Positions 8,741 through 16,538 of a stretch of 64,000 nt of DNA are shown piece by piece. A program made the position numbers and the translations under genes. The notes beneath the pieces are model-generated. The model saw only the letters and a list, made by a program, of their open reading frames with translations, searched no databases and was not told the DNA's origin. This DNA comes from a bacterium (lineage in GTDB: Bacteria; Campylobacterota; Campylobacteria; Campylobacterales; Arcobacteraceae): contig JAHIWE010000047.1 in the NCBI GenBank assembly GCA_018816105.1, forward strand, positions 19,581 through 83,580, given 5' to 3'. How positions within the stretch are numbered: position 1 is the first letter of the stretch; the number at the start of each line of letters is the position of its first letter.

Positions 8741-9809
8741 CTTTCCCACCTAAAAAGTTTTGAAGCTCTTTTACTGCTTCTTCATTTTTAATAGCAAATT
8801 TAATCTCAATTCTTCTAGATGCATCTTTATCTTCAACACCATTTTTATCTAAAATTAAATCAGATGATGATCTTCCACTTGAGTTTACATAAGCACTTAA
8901 AAGATTTTTGTCAATAATATTTGAGTCATATAAAAACTGCATCACTGCTAATGCTCTTTGTTGAGATAAGGCTAAGTTACTTAAATATGAACCATCACTA
9001 TTTGTATGACCTTCAATTGTGATACTCTCAATGAATTTTCTCATCTCTTTATCACCAACTAAAGTGTTTAAATATTTTTTTAGAACTACACTTAACTCTT
9101 TTTTCGATTCTTCTTTTAACTTATATTCATTTTGGTCAAATAAGATATTTGAAGAGAATTTTATAGCTCCACTTTTTTCATCTATATTTATAGACTTCCC
9201 AAGTTTTTCTCTTAGTTTTGCAATAACATTTAATTTAATACCTGTTAAGTTTTTGATTTTAACTTTTGTAATATCAAACTCTTCAACCATTTTTTGATGA
9301 ATTTGTGTTTGAACTAAAAGTTTATCAGCTAATAAGGCTAACTCTTCATCTTTTAAACTAATGATATTTTGTCTATTTAAAATCTCAGCAGATAGCTTTT
9401 CATTAGTATCATTTTGTTCTTTTGTTTTTAAATCAAACTCTAATAATAAAGCTTTTAATTTTTCAATTTCTGCTAAATTTAAACTAATACTTTTTGCTTT
9501 TTCATCAAGTGAAACATTTGCAGAATCAAGTTTTGTTTTTGTTTCTTCATAAATATTTCTAGCTTGAGCTAATTCATAAAATAGTTGAGCTTTTTCATCT
9601 TGAATTTTCTTTAAAGCACTATTTTTATTTAAAATCTCTTCTTGACTTAAATTTAATGCAAGTTTCTCTTTGTCTAGATTATTTTGAGTATAAAGATATT
9701 TTATTACAATAGCTCCAATTACTAAAATAAATACAAAAAGAAGTCCTGCCATTAAGTCAGCGTATGAAATCCAAAAATTCTCTTCATTTTTTTGTTCGTT
9801 GTTATACAT
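8733..9809 (-). CDS. MotB/OmpA-like stator protein (ZorB-like in outline)
   Basis: 358 residues: a short cytosolic N-terminus, one membrane helix (about 20-40) preceded by WISYADLM whose Asp18 matches the proton-binding Asp of MotB/ExbD/ZorB proteins, a long periplasmic coiled coil (about 45-190), and a C-terminal OmpA-type peptidoglycan-binding domain (about 210-345, with IEGHTNSDG and ASRRIEIKF). With the MotA/TolQ-like protein encoded 6 bp upstream it should form a proton-driven stator anchored to peptidoglycan. It is not next to flagellar genes. The WxSYADLM start and long stalk resemble ZorB and related non-flagellar stators, but no ZorC, ZorD or ZorE is present. Confidence 0.8.
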   Translation of the reverse strand: MYNNEQKNEENFWISYADLMAGLLFVFILVIGAIVIKYLYTQNNLDKEKLALNLSQEEILNKNSALKKIQDEKAQLFYELAQARNIYEETKTKLDSANVSLDEKAKSISLNLAEIEKLKALLLEFDLKTKEQNDTNEKLSAEILNRQNIISLKDEELALLADKLLVQTQIHQKMVEEFDITKVKIKNLTGIKLNVIAKLREKLGKSINIDEKSGAIKFSSNILFDQNEYKLKEESKKELSVVLKKYLNTLVGDKEMRKFIESITIEGHTNSDGSYLSNLALSQQRALAVMQFLYDSNIIDKNLLSAYVNSSGRSSSDLILDKNGVEDKDASRRIEIKFAIKNEEAVKELQNFLGGKDE

Positions 9810-9815
9810 TATTTA

Positions 9816-11036
9816 CTACTTTGATAAATTTTTGAATTCAGTTAAATCTTCTATAATTTTCGTAGTTTGATTATCAATTGATTCTAAAGAGTGATTTAAT
9901 TTATCTGTAATTTTAACATCATAATCATCAAGCTCTTTTTTGAATTTCCACTCAATTTTTTCCATATCACTTTTCATAGTTTCTATGCTTTTTACGATAT
10001 TTGTATAAATAGCTTTTAGATTATCTGAACTTAAATTATGTAAATGTGAATTTAATATTGAAACATTGTTATTTAAAAGTTCAGTATTTAAAGCATATAA
10101 ATCTTTTTGTTTTTCAAAACTTTTAATTGTTGTATTCATATTTAAAGTAACATCTCTTAACATTATGGATAAACTTTCATTATTATCAATATTTTCACTA
10201 ATTTTTGTAGAAAGCAATAACTCCTTTTTTAGAATATCTTCAAGTAATTCAACTCTTTTTTCTATTAAAGTATTTATGTTATCCATCATATTACTAGATG
10301 TAAGTTTTTCAAATACCTCACTCATTTTTGCATAGTTATCAAGATTACTTTTTATATGAATTGATTCAATATCAACTTTTGTCCAGAAAAATGATTTAGT
10401 ATTTTCTTTGATGATATAAGTATCATGTTCGAATCTACTCATTCCGATTTTTTCAAAAAAAGTCCACCAAATTGATAAAAAGATACCAAAAATAGAAACA
10501 TAAAAGGCAGTTCCCACTCCACCTAAAAGTACTGTAATTTCTTTTTCTAAAGCATTTGAAGTTCCAGAAGAAAAATCAGGCATAGAAAACGCAATAGATA
10601 TAAAAGTTCCTAAAATACCAAGTGTTGGAAAAATTCCAGAGGCAATTGAAGAGAAGTTTGTATTTCTAATATTACTTGTATAATCTTTTAAGAAATCATT
10701 AGCACTTCCATTTGCTTTTGTAATATCTCCAATTGTTAATAAATTATCATTAATATAATTTTTTAAATAGAAAAATAGTTCTTGATATTGTGTTTTAAAT
10801 TTGCATGAAACATAATATGCATTATGTCTTATGAAAAATAGATAAATTAAATAGATAAATCCTATTAAAACCACACTGTGAATTTCAACTCTTAATGGAA
10901 AATATCCTAAATAACATAATATGATTATTCCAAATAACATACTAGGTACTGTCAATAAAGTAAATATTCTTGACATTGGTTTACACGTGGTATAAAATCT
11001 TGAATTTAAATCAATAAAATCGTCATCTGTTAACAT
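9816..11036 (-). CDS. MotA/TolQ/ExbB-like proton channel protein (ZorA-like in outline)
   Basis: 406 residues with two hydrophobic segments near the N-terminus (about 25-75), then the MotA/TolQ/ExbB core with the typical PTLGILGTFISIAF helix (about 140-155) and a second core helix (about 170-195, GGVGTAFYVSIFG). A long C-terminal cytoplasmic region (about 220-406) is predicted largely helical or coiled coil. The track starts at 11042, but AAGGA directly abuts that ATG. The ATG at 11036 (MLTDDD) has proper spacing. It precedes the MotB-like gene by 6 bp. The long cytosolic tail is a feature of ZorA-like rather than flagellar MotA proteins. Confidence 0.8.
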   Translation of the reverse strand: MLTDDDFIDLNSRFYTTCKPMSRIFTLLTVPSMLFGIIILCYLGYFPLRVEIHSVVLIGFIYLIYLFFIRHNAYYVSCKFKTQYQELFFYLKNYINDNLLTIGDITKANGSANDFLKDYTSNIRNTNFSSIASGIFPTLGILGTFISIAFSMPDFSSGTSNALEKEITVLLGGVGTAFYVSIFGIFLSIWWTFFEKIGMSRFEHDTYIIKENTKSFFWTKVDIESIHIKSNLDNYAKMSEVFEKLTSSNMMDNINTLIEKRVELLEDILKKELLLSTKISENIDNNESLSIMLRDVTLNMNTTIKSFEKQKDLYALNTELLNNNVSILNSHLHNLSSDNLKAIYTNIVKSIETMKSDMEKIEWKFKKELDDYDVKITDKLNHSLESIDNQTTKIIEDLTEFKNLSK

Positions 11037-11200
11037 AAACATTCCTTATAATGTTAGGTAATTTTAATTGGAAGTTTAGCATATTTATCATCTTAAGATA
11101 TAAAATTTTGAATATTATTTAAAATATAACAAAAGATTTTACCAGCTTAAAGAATTAAAAGATAAAATAACGAAATATTATGGAGAAAATGAAATAAATT

Positions 11201-12490
11201 ATGATAAAAAAACTTTTAACTTTGTTGTTGGTATGTAGTAGTTCAGTTGTTTATGCTTGGGCAGATAAGTATACAATTTCAGTTTGTATGACTTTGAGTT
11301 TGGAAAATGCACTTATTTGTAAAAAAAGTATATTTGATAATATGGATGGGAAGGTTTTTATTGTAAAAGATAAAGATGGAAGATATTATACATATCTTAA
11401 CGTATATGAAAATAAAAATGAAGCTAAACTTACTATAAATAAAGCATCGACTTATGTTAAAAAACAAAAGCCTTATGTAAAAGCTATAGATGAAAATATA
11501 ATCTCTCTTTATTCTAAAAAAGAAACATTTATAGATTTAACAGCAGTTCCAAAAGAAAATAGAGTACAAAAAGTTTATATAGTAAAAAATGAAATCAAAG
11601 ATAATCAAGAAAAAATTGATAATAAAGTAGAAGAGAAAAAAGAAGAAAAATTAGAAGAAGTTAAAGAAACAAAAAAAAATGATAAAAAAGAAGAGTATAA
11701 GTTGGTATCTCTAAGTCCAAAAATTGAAGATTTAAAACTTGTATCTTCTTATCCTTTTTATGAAGGTCAAAAATTAGGCGATGATGATAGCTATCAAAAT
11801 ATAAATAATACAAAAGAAGAAGAGTTAAAAAAGATTGATGATTTGATACAAGTAAGTATGGAAGAATTTGATAAAGCTGATGATAAAAAACAAGAAGAAA
11901 TAAAAGTTGAAAATAAAATTGTCCAAATTGAGGATAAAAAACAAGAAGAGCCAAAAATTCAAAATAAGATAGTTGAAGTCGTAATCAATAAAAGTGAAGA
12001 AGAAGCAAATATTTTAAACTATGAAGAGTTAATAATCCAAGTTGATGCAAATACAAATCTAATGACAGTTAATGCAAAAATAAATAATGAATTAAAAGAG
12101 ATAAAACAGTATGTTGTCTCAACTGCAAAAAAAGATGTAAAAAGACCATTTGGAGAAGGAAAGATTTCTAAAATATCTTTAAACCCTATTTGGTATCCAA
12201 CCCAAGATACTTTGAAAACTTTTAGAAAAAGAGGAATAAATCTTCCATCAGTTGTTCCTCCTGGACATAAATACAACTATATGGGAGCTGCAAAAATAAA
12301 CTTAACACATATTGTTGATGGTAAAAATACATTTAGAATCCATGGTACATTAAGTGAAAAAACAATAGGGACAAATGAATCAGCAGGTTGTATTAGAATG
12401 AGAAATAGTGATGTTCTTCAATTGGCATCTTTATTAAATGATTTCTCACAATTAAAAAGTTTAAATGAGGTTAAGGTTATTTTGAAGTAA
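11201..12490 (+). CDS. Secreted L,D-transpeptidase (YkuD domain)
   Basis: 429 residues: a signal peptide (about 1-19, ending VVYA), an N-terminal globular segment of about 80 residues with a SPOR-like feel (not firm), a charged low-complexity linker rich in K and E (about 125-270), and a C-terminal YkuD catalytic domain (about 275-429). The active site HGT...SAGCIRMRN with Cys397 is complete. The enzyme forms or edits 3-3 peptidoglycan cross-links or attaches proteins to peptidoglycan. The linker contains a 17-residue tandem repeat. It is divergent from the peptidoglycan-anchored stator pair and 24 bp ahead of a TetR gene. Confidence 0.85.
   Translation: MIKKLLTLLLVCSSSVVYAWADKYTISVCMTLSLENALICKKSIFDNMDGKVFIVKDKDGRYYTYLNVYENKNEAKLTINKASTYVKKQKPYVKAIDENIISLYSKKETFIDLTAVPKENRVQKVYIVKNEIKDNQEKIDNKVEEKKEEKLEEVKETKKNDKKEEYKLVSLSPKIEDLKLVSSYPFYEGQKLGDDDSYQNINNTKEEELKKIDDLIQVSMEEFDKADDKKQEEIKVENKIVQIEDKKQEEPKIQNKIVEVVINKSEEEANILNYEELIIQVDANTNLMTVNAKINNELKEIKQYVVSTAKKDVKRPFGEGKISKISLNPIWYPTQDTLKTFRKRGINLPSVVPPGHKYNYMGAAKINLTHIVDGKNTFRIHGTLSEKTIGTNESAGCIRMRNSDVLQLASLLNDFSQLKSLNEVKVILK
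11882..11983 (+). repeat. 51-bp tandem duplication in the L,D-transpeptidase linker
   Basis: Two 51-bp units begin with the identical GATAAAAAACAAGAAGA at 11882 and 11933. They encode DKKQEEIKVENKIVQIE and DKKQEEPKIQNKIVEVV. The units have diverged outside the first 17 bases. The repeat lies in the flexible linker, so copy number could change without loss of function. Confidence 0.7.
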
Positions 12491-12514
12491 TTAATAGTGT
12501 AGAGGAAAATATAT

Positions 12515-13090
12515 ATGAATAATCCAAGAGAAAAATTACTTGAAGTTGCATTTAATGAAATTTATCATTGTGGATATAATGCAACATCAATTGATAAAAT
12601 TTTAAAACAAGCTTCTATGAATAAAGGCTCAATGTATCATTTTTTTAAATCAAAAAAAGAGTTAGGTTTAGCTGTTGTAAATGAGAAAATTAACTCTTAT
12701 ATAGAAGATAAATATGCTATTTTATTAAAATATGAAAAAAATATTTGTGATGAAATGCTAAAACTAATAAAAAATAGAAACAATTTTGATTTTAATTATG
12801 GCTGTAAATTAAATAATTTGATGCAAGAATTATCTCCAATTGATGAAGATTTTAAAATTGCTTTAGAAAAAGTGTATTTAAGATTTGAAAATATTATTGA
12901 AGAAGTTTTGATTAAAGCTGTAAAAAAAGGCGAAATAAAACATAATGATCCTAAATCACTTTCAATGTATATTGTAGCTTCAATAGAAGGTTGTTTAGGA
13001 ACTGCAAAAAAATCACAAGATGGAAAATATTTTCAAACTTGTATAGGGGAATTGGAAAACTACTTAAATAGTTTAAAAATCAATAAGTAA
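12515..13090 (+). CDS. TetR/AcrR-family transcriptional regulator
   Basis: 191 residues with the TetR N-terminal DNA-binding domain: YNATSIDKILKQASMNKGSMYHFFKSKKEL at about 20-49, where KGSMYHFFKSK is the standard recognition-helix region. The C-terminal ligand domain has the composition of the YxaF/LmrA-type group. Its start lies 24 bp after the L,D-transpeptidase, so it may be read from that transcript. It converges with the GGDEF gene with 11 bp of overlap. It is the only TetR gene in the window and the best candidate to bind the two palindromes before the tautomerase operon 1.1 kb away. Confidence 0.88.
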   Translation: MNNPREKLLEVAFNEIYHCGYNATSIDKILKQASMNKGSMYHFFKSKKELGLAVVNEKINSYIEDKYAILLKYEKNICDEMLKLIKNRNNFDFNYGCKLNNLMQELSPIDEDFKIALEKVYLRFENIIEEVLIKAVKKGEIKHNDPKSLSMYIVASIEGCLGTAKKSQDGKYFQTCIGELENYLNSLKINK

Positions 13091-14078
13091 TTTTATTTTT
13101 TCCATTATTTTTTGATTCGTACATTTTCTTATCAGCCAAGGCATAAGTATCTTCCCATGAGTTAGATTTTTTATCAAAAGCGACGATTCCTATACTAAAT
13201 GTAACTAGAAATTTACTATTACAAAAAAAATCATTTGTTTTTTTCATTATTCTTTCAGCACATTTTATTGAAGTATTAATATCTGAATTTAAACAAATGA
13301 TTCCAAATTCTTCTCCACCAATTCTTGATACAAAATCTATATCTTTTCTAGTAGATTCTTTTAGTATTTTTGCAACTTCTTTTAAAACTAAATCACCTTG
13401 ACTGTGTCCAAAATTGTCATTTATTCCTTTAAAATCATCGATATCCAAGGAAATTATTGTGGCTTGTGTTAAATTTCTTTTTACTTGAGTGTCTACTTCT
13501 GCACATTTTTTTGTAAAAAATCTTCTATTATAAATTTTTGTTAATGAATCTTCAATAGTTAATTCATAGAGTTTATTCATTATCTTTTTATTTTCTTTTT
13601 CTAAAATTATTCTTTCATATTCTGTTTCAATTCTTCTTGCAAAAATTATAGCAATATCTTCAACTTCTTTTGGAATAGTTCTTTCTTTATTTGAAAAAAT
13701 AGCTATATGTCCAATGCAAGAATTCTCTTTATTATGAATAGGAATACCATAAAAACTTTTAAAACTAGAATTTTTAGCTTGTTCAAATGATATATTTACA
13801 CCTTTTGTAATTTGAATAATATTATCTTCATAAACTAGTTTACAAGGAGTGCCTTCTAGTAAAAAATCACTAGAAGAATTAGGATCTGTAGAATATAGAA
13901 TTTTAACTTTTGTTGTAGGATTGTAATCAATAGCTTCTGTTATTAAAACTATTTGTGCATTAAATAGTATTTTTAATTCATCGCAAACTACTTTCAAAAA
14001 GTCTTTTCCAAGGTAAGCTGAAGTAACTCCCACGATTGATTTTAGTGCATCGTATGGATTAAAGTTAAATTTATGCAT
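13080..14078 (-). CDS. GAF-GGDEF diguanylate cyclase
   Basis: 332 residues: an N-terminal GAF-like sensor domain (about 1-155, no membrane segment) and a GGDEF domain (about 165-332) with an intact active site SRIGGEEFGI (GGEEF variant, active in many enzymes) and the usual YNRRFF and DIDDFKGIND motifs. It should make cyclic di-GMP in response to a cytosolic signal. No RxxD inhibitory site is evident just before GGEEF (the residues are DFVSRIGG). The track starts at 14111, but ATG 14078 (MHKFNF) has AAAGGA six bases upstream and is preferred. Divergent from the tautomerase operon. Confidence 0.88.
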   Translation of the reverse strand: MHKFNFNPYDALKSIVGVTSAYLGKDFLKVVCDELKILFNAQIVLITEAIDYNPTTKVKILYSTDPNSSSDFLLEGTPCKLVYEDNIIQITKGVNISFEQAKNSSFKSFYGIPIHNKENSCIGHIAIFSNKERTIPKEVEDIAIIFARRIETEYERIILEKENKKIMNKLYELTIEDSLTKIYNRRFFTKKCAEVDTQVKRNLTQATIISLDIDDFKGINDNFGHSQGDLVLKEVAKILKESTRKDIDFVSRIGGEEFGIICLNSDINTSIKCAERIMKKTNDFFCNSKFLVTFSIGIVAFDKKSNSWEDTYALADKKMYESKNNGKNKITY

Positions 14079-14148
14079 TTTAAATCCTTTAATTCTATTT
14101 AGTATATTCAATTAATATGTAGAATGTGTGTAGATAAATCTAAATTAG

Positions 14149-14199
14149 TTGACTAGTTAGTCAATATTGTGCTATAGTTTTACTTGACTAAATAGTCAA
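14149..14199 (+). promoter_or_regulatory. Two TetR-type operators flanking the tautomerase promoter
   Basis: TTGACTAGTTAGTCAA (14149-14164) and TTGACTAAATAGTCAA (14184-14199) are both perfect 7-2-7 palindromes with identical arms, 35 bp apart start to start. The first TTGACT also serves as a -35, with TATAGT at 14173-14178 as -10 (18-bp spacer). One operator therefore covers the -35 and the other the start region, a repression layout. The geometry is that of the RutR box (TTGACCA-N2-TGGTCAA), a TetR-family site, with a C-to-T change. Confidence 0.8.
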
Positions 14200-14218
14200 T
14201 AAAATAAAGGAGTCAAAA

Positions 14219-14602
14219 ATGCCTTATATAAATGTAAAACTAAATACTAAAGAGAGTGATGATTTAAGAGAAAAGATTGTTGATATTGTATTGGAAAATA
14301 CGACAAGTATTTTGAATAAAAAAAAAGAAGTAACATCGGTATTACTTGAGCTTTTTTCTTCTAAAAGTTGGAGTATAGGAGGGGTTAATAGTCCTACTTT
14401 TTATTTGGATATAAAAATCACAAAAGGTACAAATACAAAAGAACAAAAAGCTAAGTATATAGAAAAAACTTATGAAGATTTTAAGGAGTTGCTAGGTGAA
14501 ATAAATCCTGCTAGTTATATTGTTATTGATGAAGTTGATGGAGATTCTTGGGGATTTGAAGGTAGGACACAAGAGTACAGATATATAAAAAGCAAATTAT
14601 AA
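14219..14602 (+). CDS. Tautomerase-family protein (4-oxalocrotonate tautomerase/MIF fold)
   Basis: 127 residues beginning MPYINVKL. Pro2 would become the N-terminal catalytic proline after Met removal, as in the tautomerase superfamily. The length is that of the fused double-unit or MIF-like type rather than the 62-residue 4-OT. An AAAGGAG ribosome site precedes the ATG. It is first in an operon with an EamA exporter and a hydroxyacid dehydrogenase (stop and start overlap as TAATG). The substrate is unknown. Tight operator control suggests a response to a small, possibly toxic, carbonyl or enol compound; that is inference. Confidence 0.8.
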   Translation: MPYINVKLNTKESDDLREKIVDIVLENTTSILNKKKEVTSVLLELFSSKSWSIGGVNSPTFYLDIKITKGTNTKEQKAKYIEKTYEDFKELLGEINPASYIVIDEVDGDSWGFEGRTQEYRYIKSKL

Positions 14603-15477
14603 TGAGTGCTTATATACAAAAATCAATTTTACCATTTTTCTTTATATTTTTATATGGAAGTGGTTTTATCTTCACACAATATGGTTTAGATAATTCTTCA
14701 CCTATGGTATTTTTAGGTATAAGATTTTTTGTAGCATTTTGGATTTTGTTAATTATTGCATATATTTTAAAAGTACCAATTCCAAAGAGTAAAAAAGAGT
14801 TTTTTCAAATTGCATTTGCTGGAAGTTTGACTGTTGGAACCTTTTCCATAGGTGTTTTTTTGTCAATTTCTTATGGAGTTTCAGGAGCACTAAATGCTTT
14901 GATTATAGCCTTACAACCAATTGTTGTAACATTTTTAGCTCAGAGATTTTTAGATGAAAAGATAAATAAAAGAGTTTACTTAGGTCTAATTATTGGATTT
15001 ATTGGGGTATCTTTTGTGGTAGTTTCAAAACTAGATACTTCATTTGATTCTATTGTAGGAATTTTTTGCTCTGTTATTGCTCTATTGGGACTTAGTTTTG
15101 GAAGTTTGTATCAAAAGAAATACTGTACAGATATGAATTTATACTCAGGTGGTGCAATACAGACTTTAAGTTCAACGATACTTGTTATTCCATTTTTGTT
15201 TTTTGAAGAGATTCATATAACTTGGAATGGTGAGTTTATCATTGCCTTACTTTATATGGCAGTTGGAGTGAGTATTGGTGCTTTGTCATTATTATATATT
15301 ATGATAAAAAATGGTGAAGTTTCGAAGGTATCTTCAATTTTTTATTTAGTGCCAGTTAGTGCAGCTATTGTTTCATATTTTTTATTGGGTGACAAGATAG
15401 AATTTAGTGAAATCATAGGAATTATTACTATAATAATTGGAATAATATTAATTAATAAAAGAGAAGGAATAAAATGA
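14602..15477 (+). CDS. EamA/DMT-family drug/metabolite exporter
   Basis: 291 residues with about ten hydrophobic segments in two homologous EamA repeats (about 10-140 and 150-285). The second repeat ends ...LLGDKIEFSEIIGIITIIIGIILI, characteristic of the DMT superfamily. An inner-membrane transporter, usually exporting amino acids or other metabolites; the substrate is unknown. Translationally coupled on both sides (TAATG with the tautomerase, ATGA with the dehydrogenase), so it belongs to the operon controlled by the TTGACTA-N2-TAGTCAA sites. Confidence 0.88.
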   Translation: MSAYIQKSILPFFFIFLYGSGFIFTQYGLDNSSPMVFLGIRFFVAFWILLIIAYILKVPIPKSKKEFFQIAFAGSLTVGTFSIGVFLSISYGVSGALNALIIALQPIVVTFLAQRFLDEKINKRVYLGLIIGFIGVSFVVVSKLDTSFDSIVGIFCSVIALLGLSFGSLYQKKYCTDMNLYSGGAIQTLSSTILVIPFLFFEEIHITWNGEFIIALLYMAVGVSIGALSLLYIMIKNGEVSKVSSIFYLVPVSAAIVSYFLLGDKIEFSEIIGIITIIIGIILINKREGIK

Positions 15478-16403
15478 AAATAGTTATTTTAGATAGAGCA
15501 ACATTAGGTTCAGATATAGATATAAATATTTTTAAAGAGTTTGGAGAATTGGTATCTTATGATAAAACAAGTGAAAATGAAACAAAACAAAGAGTAAAAG
15601 ATGCAGATATTGTAATTACAAACAAAGTAGTTTTAAGAAAAGAACAAATTGATGATTCAGCAATAAAACTTATTTGTATAACTGCAACAGGAACTGATAA
15701 TGTAGATCTAGAGTATGCAAAAAATAAAAATATTGCAGTAAAAAATGTGGCTGATTATTCTACATCAAGTGTAGTTCAAGTGGCTTTTGCGATGATATTT
15801 TATTTTGTTCAAAAACTAAATTATTATAAAGATTATGTTAATAATGGTGAATGGGAAAAATCACCTGCATTTACACATATAGATGAAATATTTTTTGAGT
15901 TAGATAATAAAAGAGTAGGGGTTATTGGCTTTGGAAATATTGGAGAAAATTTAGCAAAAAAAGCTCAAGCTTTTGATTGTGAAGTTGTTTATTATTCAAC
16001 AAGTGGAAGAAACAGTAATTCAAATTATAAAAGAGTTGAACTAGATGAGTTATTACAAACCTCAGACATTATAAGTATTCATTGTCCACTAAATGATGAT
16101 ACAAGAAATTTATTGACATATGAAAATATGAAAAATATAAAAGAGGGTGCGATTTTATTAAATTTAGGTCGTGGTGGAATCATAAATGAAGATGATTTAG
16201 CCAAATTAATTGATGAAAAAGAGATTTATTGTGGTATTGATGTGGTTTCAAAAGAACCAATACAGAGTTCAAATCCACTGTTAAAAGTTAAAAATAAAGA
16301 TAGATTACTTTTAACTCCGCATATTGGATGGGGTTCAAGTGAATCAAGAAATAGACTTATAAAAAAAGTAGCACAAAATATAAAAGATTTTTTGAATAAA
16401 TGA
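15474..16403 (+). CDS. D-2-hydroxyacid dehydrogenase (NAD-dependent)
   Basis: 309 residues of the D-isomer hydroxyacid dehydrogenase family. The NAD-binding motif GVIGFGNIGENLAKKA (about 145-160), the catalytic Arg region NLGRGGIINEDDL (about 225-237), Glu in VVSKEP (about 258-263) and His in LTPHIGWGS (about 282-290) are all present. It reduces a 2-keto acid to the D-2-hydroxy acid, or the reverse; hydroxypyruvate/glyoxylate, glycerate and lactate are all possible. Its 4-bp overlap with the exporter places it third in the tautomerase operon. Confidence 0.9.
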   Translation: MKIVILDRATLGSDIDINIFKEFGELVSYDKTSENETKQRVKDADIVITNKVVLRKEQIDDSAIKLICITATGTDNVDLEYAKNKNIAVKNVADYSTSSVVQVAFAMIFYFVQKLNYYKDYVNNGEWEKSPAFTHIDEIFFELDNKRVGVIGFGNIGENLAKKAQAFDCEVVYYSTSGRNSNSNYKRVELDELLQTSDIISIHCPLNDDTRNLLTYENMKNIKEGAILLNLGRGGIINEDDLAKLIDEKEIYCGIDVVSKEPIQSSNPLLKVKNKDRLLLTPHIGWGSSESRNRLIKKVAQNIKDFLNK

Positions 16404-16521
16404 AAGTGAAATTTTTACTATTGTAATATGGCTAATGTTAGTGATATCTTGTCTTAATCTTTTAGAACTAATTGTTGCAGGTATTTGGGCAAAACAAGAA
16501 GAGGAAAAAATCAATATTTGA
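16400..16521 (+). pseudogene. Frameshifted small membrane-protein ORF at the end of the operon
   Basis: An ATG at 16400 overlaps the dehydrogenase stop (ATGA) and reads MKVKFLLL then stop. One extra T in the T5 run at 16412-16416 would instead give MKVKFFTIVIWLMLVIS..., a continuous 40-residue single-helix membrane protein ending KQEEEKINI at 16521. The shifted frame as it stands has an ATG only at 16435 (28 codons, no ribosome site). This looks like a small membrane protein broken by a one-base deletion, a sequencing error, or a slippage-controlled frame. No homologue is known to me. Confidence 0.35.
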
Positions 16522-16537
16522 TTTTTCCTTTTTTTAT
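16503..16537. terminator. Intrinsic terminator between convergent operons
   Basis: GGAAAAAATCAA and TTGATTTTTCC form a stem of about 11 bp with one bulged A, followed by a T-run on the plus strand. It lies between the dehydrogenase operon and the oppositely oriented ABC transporter operon, overlapping the end of the small broken ORF. Confidence 0.8.
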
Positions 16538-16538
16538 T

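Noticed and set aside
8733-11036. Flagellar MotAB or TolQR
   Set aside because: The first protein has a long cytosolic tail and the second a long coiled-coil stalk with a WxSYADLM start; there are no flagellar or tol genes nearby.
8618-11036. Complete Zorya defence system
   Set aside because: No ZorC, ZorD helicase or ZorE nuclease is encoded on either side; only the stator pair resembles Zorya.
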